64,000 bases of DNA from Cylindrobasidium torrendii FP15055 ss-10 (taxonomy: Eukaryota; Basidiomycota; Agaricomycetes; Agaricales; Physalacriaceae), in NCBI GenBank assembly GCA_000934385.1, contig KN880454.1, forward strand, positions 1 to 64,000. Direction: 5' to 3'. The notes under the pieces are model-generated. The model was given only the letters and a program-made list of their open reading frames with translations. It did not search any database and was not told the DNA's origin. The translations under genes and the position numbers were made by a program. How positions within the stretch are numbered: the stretch's first letter is position 1; each line of letters begins with the position of its first letter. Below are positions 12,301 to 23,388 of the stretch, one piece after another.

Positions 12301-15300
12301 CAATCATAATATTCGTGGCGCACCATTGCACCACGGACAGCAGCTTGAAATTGCACCATATCGGGAGCAACGAATTCGAGTTTGCGATTGACCTCACGAT
12401 GGCGGTTGCGCGCCAGTGCTGCACGGGCAAAGGACTGGAGACCACCAACGCTCTTGACGGTGCTCGCTGTTGCAAGCGACCTTGTCATTTCCTTGTGATA
12501 CTGACGCTGAATCTTCGCACGAGCCAGTGTCTGGAACGAAACAACCGAAGCTGTAGCCTTGCGAAGACCTCGTATGAGGTTGAGAAGTCGTTTGCGAGCA
12601 AGGTATGTGCGGCACGATGCCTGTATCCGGACGACTGTCTGAGATACGTCTTCAAGCTTGGCCATTTGGCGACGGAATCTGCGGCGCAGGAGAAGACCGC
12701 GACATTGTGATTGGAGGGCCATGAAGATGGGGGAATGGTGATGAAGATTAGCGAGTAGCTTGTCGGCATTGCGGCGGGCAATGATACCCCTCGCTTGAGC
12801 TTGGAGCCCAGCAACAGAGATCTGCATCTCGTTGGTGTGGAAGGACTTGGAGAGCTGGGAAACATTCTGTTTGACAATGCGTACGCGGGCTGCAGACTGC
12901 AATTTCACGAAAACCGACCGGCTACTGCGTATCGCACCGCGAAGTTTAGCCCACCTTCGCCTAGCGAGCACGCCGCGGACTTGCGCCTGGATTTTAGTCA
13001 CTGTGGGCACTGTGCTGTCAATCTGGTGCAAGCGGGCCTGCCATTTCCGCCGGTGTATAACGCCGCGTGCCATGGCCTGTATGGAGAGGGCCCATGGCGA
13101 CATATCATACTGCTTTTGACGCTCTGCCTCCAGATTATTCCTGGACAATGCAGCACGGCATTGAGCTTGGATCTTGGGAACGTAATGGCGCACAAGGCGC
13201 ATCCTGTTCTTGAGATCGGAGTCCGCTTGACGAGTGAGAAATCCGCGGCACTGCGCTTGCAGCTGGACGATGGAACCTTCAATTTCAAGCAAGAGGCGAT
13301 CACGGCCTGATGAGAACGTCAGACGACATCTTTCAGACATTGCAATCAACATACGTTCGTCTTCTGTCTCGGGCTCGACTTCGGGTTCTTCATTGAGATC
13401 CTTGGCAAGTTCACGACCAACGTTGCCAAAGTTGGGCATTGCAACGCCTGCATCCTTCAGACCTTTCTGTGTGATTCGAAGCTGGTCGTCGGTGAACTTG
13501 TAATGTCCAAGTAAGTTCTGTATGGGCTGCACTTCGTCCCTTCGGCGCCGGACAAGCAAGTGACTGAGAGATGATGAGCATCATACTGCAGGGCAGGCAG
13601 AATACATACCTCAGGGCGTGAATACAATAAATAACTTTGGGAAAGTTCTTTTTCTCGTACAGGTCTGTTAACTCGAAAATATAGCCCTATGTAAGATGAG
13701 AACGGCATTTTTTTTCAACGTAGTAAGACACCAACCTCAGGTAGACCTTCTGCGCGAACGAAGACAAAGAAATAATTGATGTTGTCGGAATGTAGGAAGG
13801 AGAGTTTCGGTGCCTATAAGCGGTAAAGTCAGTCGCACCCAAACGAAGTCACAGTATGTACCTCATAAATACGCTTGACTATAGCATCCCCAGTGAAACG
13901 CTTGACAAGCCTAGCTAGGATAACGCCGTTGCGCAAGCCGTCATCCAATTTAAGAACATCAAATTCGAATGGCAAGTTCAGACAGCCCTCCAACCACTCC
14001 TTTGCCTCACCGACGTGACAAAGATACTCATAGACCTGCATGTGATGGCGCTGGACATCGGCCCAAAGCCCATGTCGACTGCCGGTCAACTTCGAAGACG
14101 GGGTGAGTGCTGGCCCTTGGGGAGCCTTGTTGCGTTGGAGACGCATGCGAGGCATGCCGGGAACGATGTCACCGTCGCCCACACTTTGATTAGGTTCGGG
14201 ATTTCGAGATGAGGCGGGCATAAACTCCTCTGGGATGCGCATGATTTCCCTTACACGGGCCTCTCTGCGAGACCAACTGCCGGATTCGTAATTTTGCTTT
14301 GGAGTCGTAAGACCCATTTCGTCCACAGCAAGGGCAGGTGGTATTTCTGGCCGCGATGGCTGAGTAGATCGCGGTGCTGAAATTGTGGGAGGGGTGACTG
14401 GACTTCGTACGGCGGTTGAGCGCGTTGGGCTGTGGTCGGTGTCATCCCAGTGTTCCGGCCCATCCCCACTTGCTATTCGCGGCAAATGGCCACCCCTTCG
14501 ACGGCCTGTCAATAATGAGTCGCCATAAGACTTCTTCTGCATATACGAGCTACGGAAAACTGGCTGTTTGCTGGGTGTCGTAGGGGTTGTGGGCGCGGAC
14601 ACTTGGCCGTCTGTGGAGTTGTGGCGGGGGAGCAAGTTCTCTGCAGAGGAGCCGTACATTGAGATTGGCCGCCGACGCAATGTGGGCGCGGGGGAAGGAT
14701 CGGCAGGAGGCGCGACAGTGGTAGTGGGGGAAACGGGAAACGAAGGTGAAGAGGCATTTTCGGAATTGAAAGAGAATGCGCGCACCCGAGCGGAAACGCT
14801 GTCACTGGTGTTTGACCGCTTGGGGGTGTATGATTTAGTCTGTGCTGCAGAGGACAGATATCGGTCAACGACTCTCGAGTTTGCGGAGGACCCATGAATT
14901 GATCCCGTCGGTGTCGGTGCGCCGCTAGGAAGATGGATTTTGCTCGATGTCGCGGACACTGGAGAATCTGCCTCCACCGACACTCCAGTTGTATTTGGCG
15001 ACAATGGCAGGGCGATGATCGGCGCGGGCACAGATGCGGGCATTGTCTGTCGTTTCATCCATGTTGGAGTCCGTTGCAACGCTGGGGCGGGCCGCTGCGA
15101 CGGCGGTGTTGTTGGTCGCCCTGGAGCGCCATGGGATGACTCGCCAGACGATGTTGACGCCATTCTCGTCGGCGATCCGGCTGATGATCTCTCTTCTTCT
15201 GCTGCTGCCACCGCTTCCCTGGACCGCTCCTCCCACTTGCCTCGGACATTATCTATATTGTTCAGGCTGTTGGCAGCTCGATGAGTTGGGTTCCATCGTC

Positions 15301-15511
15301 GAGTGACCGTCGGTGTAGTTCCACCAGTGGGATTGGTGAGGATATTGGTCCCAGCCGTTGAATTTGTCCTCGCGAGTGGGTTCGCTCGTCCACTACTCCG
15401 TGTTGACGCCGTTCGATCCAGCAGGCGGGTTTGGTACGCAAATGGCCCATTGACGGCGCCAGACCGTAGGGATCCAGAGTTCTGTGAAGATATCGAGTTG
15501 GAATGGTCCAT
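9332..15511 (-). CDS. rng2: IQGAP-like cytokinesis scaffold (Rng2/Iqg1 family)
   Basis: Largest gene of the window, about 1,800 residues. The first exon gives ~480 Ser/Thr/Pro-rich disordered residues (RTASTRSSGR, TPTTPSKQP). A calponin-homology domain follows (YEYLCHVGEAKEWLEGCL, LRNGVILARLVKRF, then SFLHSDNINYFFVFVREVGLP and FPKVIYCIHAL across two short exons). Next is a block of about a dozen IQ motifs (IQAQCRGFLTRQ, LQAQARGIIARR and similar), which bind calmodulin or light chains. A RasGAP-related domain comes after (FGYGQDRREDYLLLKVF, RFPGEPDEVYAACIGRLVFYR, NQISRLVAQIISGTIF). The RasGAP C-terminal domain ends NFENFLFQINKK. In yeasts this protein organises the actomyosin ring. The family's GAP-like domain lacks GAP activity. 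Junctions are clear in the CH part; several near 9.6-11.5 kb were not all resolved. Confidence 0.92.
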
Positions 15512-16004
15512 TGCGTTCGTCCTAGTTTACTTCAAGTCATAAATGTGCAAAATGCCGCCTGTGCACGTCGCGGTAGCTGTCCAAATCAGGTAAACCCTGT
15601 TGTCATCTGTTGACGCAACCACCAGACGGCGCGATCATGTCTCTGAATTGACGATCGCAGACAATCCACCTCGCGTTAGAAACCAGGGCGGCCTCCAACA
15701 CAGAGACACAGAGAACGATGAACAACAGTGCCACATATCATAATTTAAATCATGCTGGAGTCTTGATCTTTCAACCTGCTCAATCAATCCGCACTCGAGT
15801 TGAGAGTATACTTAAACAGTAGTACATGCGATCAAATCTCTACATAAAGGCTACTATATATTACACCATGCATTTCATTTGTGTCTTCCTGGACATCTAC
15901 AACGACGCCATATTCGTGACAGGCCATGAGCTAGAGGGCCAAAGTCAACACCATAGCAAACGATTTTGGAGCCACACGCGACAAGAAACTGCAAACAAGA
16001 CTTA
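15512..16004. other. Intergenic region, IQGAP promoter and G6PD 3' end
   Basis: 493 bases between two minus-strand genes. There is no supported coding sequence. A small ACAGAGACACAGAG repeat occurs near 15700. Confidence 0.45.
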
Positions 16005-17779
16005 CTATCCCTCATTGTTGCGTCTGAAACCATACTTCGTGACGAACGGCTCGAGTTCTTTGGGACCCCGCGAGCCGTAGGGATAGGACACCGGCTTCGG
16101 GCGCTGACCATCCTTACCCTCAATCCAGTGCAAGATTGGCGTGAAAATCTAGTAACTATCCATTAGCTACTCTGTGGATGACGCTTGCAACATACCTTCC
16201 AGGCCACGTCCAGCTCGTCATCGCGCACAAAGTTGGAGTGATCGCCCTTGAGGGCATCTAGGATGAGCGCCTCGTACGCTTCAGGGATGTTGGTCTCTGT
16301 GAAACGACGCTTGTAGGTCAAGTCCATCTCTGTTGGCATCGCACGAGTGTACAGTCCAGGTGTCTTGGCGTTCAATTTCAAGTAGACGGCCTCGCTGGGT
16401 TGGATGCGAATGACCAGCTCGTTGCGGGCGATATCCTTGAAGATGCCCTGCGTGACATCCTTGAACTGAATACGAACTTCGACTTTGGCCTCGTTGAGAG
16501 CTTTGCCAGCCTTGAGGATAAATGGTACACCTTCCCATCGGGGGTTGTTGATCCAGAGGGTGGTAGCAGCGAATGTAGGGCAGACAGAGTTGTGGGGGAC
16601 AGTGTCATCGTCGAGATATCCAGGTTTTCCATTGGCAGAGACATACTGCCCAAGAAGTGTGTCGGAGCGTTCGATCGGGGGGATGCACCGAAGCACCTTG
16701 ACCTGTGGATTGGGCAAAGATGAGCCATAACCGTGCGGGTGATAGAAAATGCGCACCTTTTCGTCACGAATGTCCTCGGCAGCGAACGAGACGGGGCGTT
16801 CCATCGCGATAACGCTCAAAACCTGAAGCAAGTCTAACAGGAAGTTAATAACGGTCATCAGACCACTAACGCGACATGAAGCACGCACGGTTCTGTAGGA
16901 TATCGCGGATAATGCCGAACTCGTCAAAGTAGCCGCCGCGTCCTTCAGTGCCAAATGGCTCTTTGAAGGTAATTTGGACGTTGCTAATCGAGTTCTTGTC
17001 CCACATGGCGTTCATGGCGACGTTGGCGAAACGGAGGACGAGGATATTCTTGACCATCTCCTTACCAAGATAGTGGTCGATGCGGAACGTCTCATCCTCG
17101 GTCCAGTATTTCTTGAGCGAAGAGAGAAGCTCGCGGCAGGAGGCAAGGTCCTTGCCGAAGGGCTTCTCAACAATAATCCTGTTGATGCCTCCGCGACTGA
17201 CGTAGCAATGCTCCTTGATGTTCTTGCCGACAGGGATGAAGACAGAGGGAGGAAGAGCGAGATAGAATAGCCGGTTGCACTCTTTGCTCTGATACTTGGA
17301 CTCTATCTCCTCGAGGTGCGCGTTGAGTTCATCGAAGGCCTCACCCTTGTCGTAGTCGCCGGCAACATATGTAGACAAGGCCTTGAACTCGTCAATCTTT
17401 GCAGTAATGTCTGGATCATCGTTAGGGTTCTTGATGTACGAGGTGGCGCGCTTGTGGAATTCGGGCTGGTCCATCTTTGTACGAGCATAGCCGACGATTT
17501 TGACGTCTCTGGGGAGGAAGTTCTGTTTGAAGAGACCGAATAAGGCTGGGAATGTCTGAGGTGTCTGTTAGAATACAGTGAATGCGCGACGGTCTGATTT
17601 GCCTTCTTCTTGGCCAGATCACCAGATGCACCGAGAACTGGTCAACGCGTCAGTGGACGCGGCGCGATTGCCTAGATAACGCGTGGGCCCTCACCGATGA
17701 TGATGGTGTTGTCTTTGAGTTGCTCATGAGAGCCCTCCATGGATGGGATGGTACCGGAGCTGGAGCGAGGGCGAGCCAT
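16005..17779 (-). CDS. zwf1: Glucose-6-phosphate 1-dehydrogenase
   Basis: Oxidises glucose-6-phosphate to 6-phosphogluconolactone with NADP, the first step of the oxidative pentose phosphate pathway, in the cytosol. The start MARPRSSSGTIPSMEG leads into the NADP-binding GASGDLAKKKTFPALF. The family active site FRIDHYLGKEMVKN is intact, as is the conserved EKPFGKDL. The C-terminal half (PPIERSDTLLGQYV, WINNPRWEGVPFILKAGKAL, YEALILDALKGDHSNFVR) ends KPVSYPYGSRGPKELEPFV-TKYGFRRNNEG. The length, about 500 residues, is normal. Short introns interrupt it, including one after RDILQN that joins HLLQVLSVIAMERP. It starts only 139 bases from the divergently transcribed THOC5-like gene. Confidence 0.96.
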
Positions 17780-17918
17780 AGTGGTCTGGTGGTGAGAGGT
17801 GAGGCAATGGTTTACGGGATGGAGTCGAGTAGGCTTAGCTCAGTAAGCTCACTCTCCGGCCCGGTCATCCGGCTCGCCGACCGCGAAGGTGAGTGAGTGT
17901 CTGTTCGGCAGTTTTCAA
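17780..17918. promoter_or_regulatory. Compact bidirectional promoter, G6PD / THOC5-like
   Basis: Only 139 bases lie between the two divergent start codons. A 16-base imperfect palindrome, GCTTAGCTCAGTAAGC, sits at 17833-17848 (arms GCTTA and TAAGC, six-base spacer). No TATA box is evident. Whether the palindrome binds a regulator such as a bZIP factor is speculation. Confidence 0.5.
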
Positions 17919-18704
17919 ATGGACGTCCATAACATCATCGACCATCTTACTCAACTTGTATCCGACAGCGGTACTCCTGGTCCGGAAGCGCGCGTTGTAG
18001 CGTCCTCGCTCCTTGCGCAGCTCAAAGTCGCCCACCGCGTCTCAAACCAGGCTACCCGCCTCGCAAAAGACAATGCCGCCGCCTCCCGCCATGAGATGGA
18101 CCAGTCTCACCTCCGTCTACAAAACCTTTTGTATGAAAAGCGCCATCTAGAACGTGAAATAGAAAAATGCCGACAGTTTGGGTGTGTGTAGCCCCGTTCG
18201 CCCAATCGCTCTCAACACTGACCGACTGCAGCTCAATATACCAGGATGTGCCGCTCCATCCACTCGACCAGTTCGTGCAACTTTCTCCTTCAAATGCACA
18301 CACGCCCGACATTATGGCCAACGAACACGAGCTCATGAAGAATCGTCTCAATTTCGAGCTTGAGGAACGCATGCGGTAAGCAGTACACCCTGATTCTGTA
18401 ACCACGGTTAACCTCGTCCCCGCCCGCAGACTCAACGAGCAGAAGAAAATAATTCTGAAAATCAAAGAAGACCTGTTGAAAGAGAGCAAGGGCAAGCAAC
18501 AGATGACGGACAGCGTCAAGACACAGATTGACAAGCTCATTCAGGTAAGTTCTTCCTGTCAATCAAACAGACGTAACTCATCCGCCCTTGCAGACTGCCG
18601 TTGACACTCAAAAGACTGTGAATGGACTCACAGCCGAGCTTGATACTGCAGACCCACAACTTGAATCCAATCCTGGGCCAGCCCCTCCCTTGACAGAATC
18701 ATGA
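17919..18704 (+). CDS. THO complex subunit 5-like protein
   Basis: Four exons give about 200 residues. Intron 1 is 18182-18231, and the join CRQF-GSIYQDVPLHPLDQF restores the family sequence; two further short introns follow. The region LRLQNLLYEKRHLEREIEKC, the xPLDQF segment and the following coiled-coil stretch (HELMKNRLNFELEERMRLNEQKKIILKIKEDLLKE) match the THOC5/Fms-interacting family. THO couples transcription elongation to mRNA packaging and export in the nucleus. The protein is much shorter than animal THOC5 and holds only the N-terminal helical part, as far as I recall the usual state in fungi. It converges on the Ubc8 gene, with 96 bases between stops. Confidence 0.8.
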
Positions 18705-18800
18705 ACTTATTCCCCATAAAGCCGAGAAGATATGTACATTTAGAAACAAAAAGATCCAAGAAAAGCAAGTTATAAAAATACAAGCCACGGGTGGGGACTC

Positions 18801-19718
18801 TCAATCATCGTCGCTGAGGCTACCAATGTCACTCATCTCTGCCTCCTCCTCATCATCATCCTTATCCTCAGTGGACGCATCGGCAGCAGCCTTGGTCGCA
18901 AATCGTTGAATGTATTCTGAAGGCCAACATTTGGGACATGGTTGGTACGGAATGCATGGCATGAACACACCTTTGACCTTGGCATCATATTCCTTCGGAT
19001 GGCGTAGGAGAAGTGCGGCGGCTTCACCGTTCAGAGGGTCATTAGGATTCGGGTAACGGAGTAGCTGGGGAAGGAACACTTCGAATATGTTGATCATATC
19101 TGCAAACACATTAGATTGGGTATTACAGATAGATGGGATGATTACCAAACATGGGCGACCACGTCTGGTTTATAACGTCGAGGCAAACAGAACCGCTTCT
19201 GGAGTCCGAGAGTCAGCCTAGCGCCCAGTTGCTATCAAGCCCTTCACGCACAGTTCATCAATGTTGGGATGGAAGATCTTGTTCATGAAACCAATGCTTG
19301 GGGATTTGTATGGGTATTGGTCGGGCAGCTCGACATGAATCTTCCAAACGCCGCCAGCAAAGGGAGCTTATGAGGAGTCAGCGGGCGGCTATCATAGTGG
19401 GCGGGCGACACACTTTCTTCTGGGCCATAGAAACGCACATAGAATTCGGCCATATTGTCGTTCACGAGGGAGACGTCGTAATCCGACATCAGCCTATGCG
19501 TTATCAGCATGCGTTGAAGACGTCGACTGGCGGGGCTCGTACATCTTCATGACATCCGTCTCAATACGGCGCTTGCTGGTTGAGGCGTGCAGCGAGCGGG
19601 TAAGTAAGTCAATGTGCAGATTCAGATTGACAGAGCAATACTCATCATGGCAGAAAGGGTGTGGCGGTAGTCGATTCTGGTCGAGACAGTATCTGGTCAA
19701 GAGGCAGTGGGAGATCAT
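18801..19718 (-). CDS. ubc8: Ubiquitin-conjugating enzyme E2 (Ubc8/UBE2H type)
   Basis: Class III E2 with the UBE2H layout: [23 protein letters not shown], then [37 protein letters not shown]. The active-site cysteine is in [40 protein letters not shown] follows, and an acidic tail rich in D/E/S ([20 protein letters not shown]) ends the protein. Five short introns are inferred from phase. In yeast this E2 serves the GID/CTLH ligase that degrades gluconeogenic enzymes. The start is the weak point: reading back in frame reaches an ATG at 19716-19718, giving a ~25-residue extension not usual in the family, so a different first exon is possible. Confidence 0.88.
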
Positions 19719-19822
19719 TTCCTAAATATATACATACACACGGTCTAACACAGTCGCAAACTCCTTATCGACACGCCAGGCTGCTATTTAAGACTATACA
19801 TATTCTGTACATCTGCACTGGC

Positions 19823-20077
19823 TCACTGCCAAGACCATTCTTCCAAAATACATAGTGAATCACGCCCGCACGCCCAACTACCAGGATATCCAGAGCTTCC
19901 CGTGTCCGCATAGTGGCCCGGCTCGCCAGTCGTATATCCGCTTCTCCATGCCAGCAGTACAGCTGTATGAAGTCGGTCAAGATTTCCGTGCGGAAATTCG
20001 CCCAGAGCAGAGGACTTACCGAGCCAGAACAGCCCAAAGCCGCCTATCAGGACCATCTCCTCCTGGGTCTGTGTCAT
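19823..20077 (-). CDS. Possible tiny membrane protein (65 codons)
   Basis: Exon one MTQTQEEMVLIGGFGLFWL and a second exon join across a 57-base intron (19963-20019) with a strong GTAAGT donor and CAG acceptor. The result is a protein with one hydrophobic segment (VLIGGFGLFWLAVLLAW) followed by a Gly-rich tail ending EEWSWQ. I know no homologue. The tail composition is unconvincing, so the second exon could be misread or the whole call wrong. It sits between the two better-supported genes on the same strand. Confidence 0.25.
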   Translation of the reverse strand: MTQTQEEMVLIGGFGLFWLGKSSALGEFPHGNLDRLHTAVLLAWRSGYTTGEPGHYADTGSSGYPGSWACGRDSLCILEEWSWQ

Positions 20078-20136
20078 GACCTGCCCTTCTCTTGCATGAT
20101 GCATCCCAACACTGTCCGGACAGGTTTATCGATGGC

Positions 20137-20429
20137 TCAGGACAAAGCAGAGGCTGCGTACAAATATAAGAGACCAATGATGGCAAGGATTGCCACCACT
20201 GTCTGCGTAAACCGCAGGGCTGGATATCCATGGCACATTAGAAGCGAAGAGGTTTGGGAAGTCGAGCCTCACGTATGCCCCCAATGAAGCGTGCTAAGAA
20301 CCACCCCACGCCCAGTACACCGGCGACTGCAGCAACTCGTCAGCCCCATAGCCTGCGCCTTGTTGCTCATCGGTGCTCACGCTTGGCGCTGAAACGACCC
20401 GGGTTTTGAAGAAGAGGCATCGGAGCCAT
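20137..20429 (-). CDS. Small two-helix membrane protein, 61 residues, unknown function
   Basis: Three exons (20429-20381, 20326-20273, 20219-20137) join in phase through introns of 54 and 53 bases. The predicted protein starts MAPMPLLQNPGRFSAK and has a first hydrophobic helix AGVLGVGWFLARFIGG. A short basic loop (IRPLRFTQ) leads to a second helix, VVAILAIIGLLYLYAAS. Donors (GTGAGC, GTGAGG) and acceptors are canonical, and both joins keep the frame open through hydrophobic segments, which supports a real gene. The composition fits a small ER or mitochondrial membrane subunit, but I cannot name a family. Confidence 0.5.
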
Positions 20430-20648
20430 AGTTGCGTACGGAAGAAGGAAAACAAAAGGAACTTGCACCGATCCATCAGTTTTCTTTCCTCGGGCGCATG
20501 TTCTACACGAGGCAACCTCGTCCCATGCAATGTTTCATTCCTTTTGTTAGCGTAATCGTACAGCGTGCAATAAGCGTGTGGGTCAGTAAGTACTTCAAGC
20601 CTTCGTCTCGTCGTGCGAATAGTATGTAAGGGCCTGTTTGCACCTGGT

Positions 20649-21789
20649 CTACATGTGATTGGGAAGCCCGCCTGCTGCGCCATAGGGAAGTGTTGTAACG
20701 GTGGGAGCTCCTCCATTGGGATGGGGCTGGATGAGAAGCGTCTGTCCAGCATGTCCGCCTCCAGGTTGCTGTTGCTGGGGTGGATAGATCCCGTTCATCC
20801 CACCCATCCCATTCATGGGATGGTACTGCATTGTCTGTTGGCCCGGGGATGTGAACCAGCCTGGATATTCGTGGAACCAACCGAGTTCTATGTGATATCA
20901 GTTACAGGGTGCATACGAGGAAGGATAAATCAGGGTCACCTTGAATAGGGTCCCGCCAAATGTCTACACGGCCGAATCCTTGCGCTTGGGTAACAAGGCG
21001 GAGGAGGATGAGGAACGCAATGGCAATCAGACAGAAGAGCAGCCATGAAAAGGCCTCGATGATTTTCATCTCATAGCAATACGCCTGCGCGCTCACTGAA
21101 GATCTGTTAACAAGGGAGTTGAGCGGGACAATTGCACGATACGCACTGTCGCCTGTCTTTGTAGCTGTGCGCCGGCCAGCGAGTCCGTCACATTGCACAA
21201 ACCCGATGATATCACTGCGTGAAGGGATGAGAGAGATACAGATGGTCTCAATGAACAATAGCGTACTCCGCCCAGGCGCCCATGCCTTCAACGCCAATGA
21301 GAGTATGCTCCAGCTATGGTAAATCCACGCACCTATCCACAGAGATCCCAAAACAAACAGTATAGGCGCTTCGATGCGCGGTTGGGACCATTGGTATCTA
21401 CCCGAACGTCAGTCCTTTGGCCGTTTGCGTAAACCCAATGGTGGAATACGTTAGGAAGAACGCTAATATCGTCAGAGATGGGATGACAAGGGCAAAAATC
21501 GTGAAGTCCTCTGTGGGGATGGCAACATGGTGAGTTTGGTTGTCATTTCTGTGCGCAAGGCTTACGGTGCAAGTTGGGAAGAAACATGCTAGCTAGGTGC
21601 GCATCGATGCCCAAGACAGTTACTATGAACGTTGATAAGGTGCTCGATGCCATGAAGACAGAGGGAAAGCGGTAAATACTAGACACTATAAGCACGGCGA
21701 CTGCGTTGTGTTAGAACAATAACAACGGCAGAAAATACTGCGGACGAACCGTAAAACGCCAGTCTCCAGTTTACAAATCGTATAGTCAT
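20649..21789 (-). CDS. MARVEL-like four-helix membrane protein (copy A)
   Basis: Starts MTIRFVNWRLAFYG. Later exons give hydrophobic helices FVLGSLWIGAWIYHSW, FTIFALVIPSLTILAFFLTYSTIG and IIEAFSWLLFCLIAIAFLILLRLV, then a cytosolic tail with ELGWFHEYPGWFTSPGQQ and a Met/Gly/Gln-rich end (YPPQQQQPGGGHAGQ). The AYCYEMKIIEAFSWLLF segment is typical of fungal MARVEL-like proteins as I remember them. Most introns are 45-60 bases and phase-consistent, for example 48 bases restoring YSTIG-YQWSQPRIEAP. A longer loop region around 21100-21320 might contain an unrecognised intron. It lies in tandem with a second protein of the same layout. Confidence 0.7.
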
Positions 21790-22239
21790 TGCGGCAGCTC
21801 GTCAAAGTGTGGTCTATGGGAGATGGAAAACAAGAAGTGTGATCCTAGCCGACGTGAAAGAAGAAGCCGTGAATTCATCGGCCTACCATTCGATCAATGA
21901 ACAACACGTGCCCGCGTTAAGGACGCGCCCGGCGCTGAGCCCAACTGATCAACGGAGGGTCGCAAATTTCAGCCAAGCTAGATGAACAATAGATGAAAGC
22001 CAGATGAAGGCGCTTATAATATCTACACAGCCCTACAGCTTGCAGCTTCAAGGCCAAGAGCCGTACCCTCAAACTTACCTCGAATCCTGCATCAACTCCC
22101 TCATTAGATAGTGGTACATCAATTGGTCTATAGATATTCGTATCATTTCGTACTTAACAATCATTCCGTGTACAGTTAGTTATAATAAAGACTGTGGTGG
22201 GGTGTCACTAAAAGATATAGATAAAGAGAAGAGGTAACT
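21790..22239. other. Intergenic region between tandem membrane-protein genes
   Basis: 450 bases that should hold the promoter of copy A and the 3' end of copy B. No gene or repeat is seen. Confidence 0.45.
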
Positions 22240-23388
22240 TTAGTTTCTCCTTGGAGAGGTAGTCCGGTTTGGATTCGCCATCCAGCCCGACTCGTACTCA
22301 TCGCTGCCCGAGCCAATGAGTGACGACTGCGCGGAGCCCTGCTGCCGCGTATGGCCGTGTCCACGACTGTGGTCGGCGGTGTGCTGCCGCGCTGGATTTG
22401 AGCGCGAGCCTCGCGAATTATGGCCACGGGAGCGTTGTGACCGGTGTCCCCGTACGGGCGCTGTGGTTAACGGCGCAGCCGTCGCCTCTCGCATCGGGCT
22501 TGTAGGCGCAGGCCTGCTCCTGCTCCTGGTCCGTTGTGTCACGGGCGCGGGAAGAACAGCAGCCTTGGCAGTATTCTTGGACGATTGACTGTAGTCGTTG
22601 AACCAGGCGCAAGATGTGACTGGGCCATGCCACATATGTACGTCGCCCATACGATGTCTCCGGACAGCCAGGAATAGCAGGAAAGCGAAGAATCCGAGCA
22701 CTAAAGGATGTCAACGATGGTCGCGCTGGTGACAAATGCGGGAACGCACGCAGCACAGCTGTCAGGAATGCAAATGCAGTCAAGACATTGTACATAGCTT
22801 GGTATTGGTTGGTGTGGACTGGAAAATTTAGCGATGGACGCGAGCGGAGAGTATGACAACATACAACTAGCAAGCTCGTCACTGAGTGGTGTAGATTCAG
22901 CTTGATTGGTGAAGCATTCCACCTCCGCCTCTCTTGACTCCGAGGAAACTAGATATGCGCCGAGCACAAGCCACAGCAGGCCAGCCAAGCCAAGACAGCC
23001 AATCTCTATGCGAGTCGAAATCGGATTTCTTTCCCGTAGGAAAAAACTGAAGCCAAGACTGTGTAAACGCGTTCAGTTGAATGATAAGTTGTTGTACGAA
23101 GGACCCGCACAGGGAAATAATGATGAGAAGCGTCGCGGCGCATACGAAAATCGCGAAGGGAATAAAACGGGCTGCAAGGCGGTCAGTCCATGGGCGCACA
23201 CCGGGCGGAAAACGCACTAAGGTCCGATGATGCTAAAACGGACACCAGCCGCCCCGCCATGCCGAGGCAGATACAAGTGAACACCAGCACGGCGCCTGAA
23301 GGATGCCATCGTTAACAAGCGGCACATAGGGTTGGTGTATCGACGCACCATAAAGGCTTGTCCGTAGGATGTTGAACTTTGTGGGCAT
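22240..23388 (-). CDS. MARVEL-like four-helix membrane protein (copy B)
   Basis: Six exons reconstructed by phase. Helix one is in MPTKFNILRTSLYG-AVLVFTCICLGMAGRLV, helix two is FIPFAIFVCAATLLIIISL, a basic loop is LRERNPISTRIEIG, helix three is LAGLLWLVLGAYL, an exoplasmic loop with two cysteines follows, and helix four is LTAFAFLTAVL-LLGFFAFLLFLAV. A basic Ser/Arg/His-rich tail ends GWMANPNRTTSPRRN. Four helices with short loops and a low-complexity cytosolic tail match the MARVEL class of membrane-organising proteins. No intron exceeds about 60 bases. It shares gene orientation and layout with copy A but has little direct sequence identity. Confidence 0.75.

Noticed and set aside
12285..13310. 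Long antisense frames opposite the IQGAP IQ repeats
   Set aside because: They are shadows of the repetitive, Arg/Ala/Gln-rich coding strand and lack any own signature.
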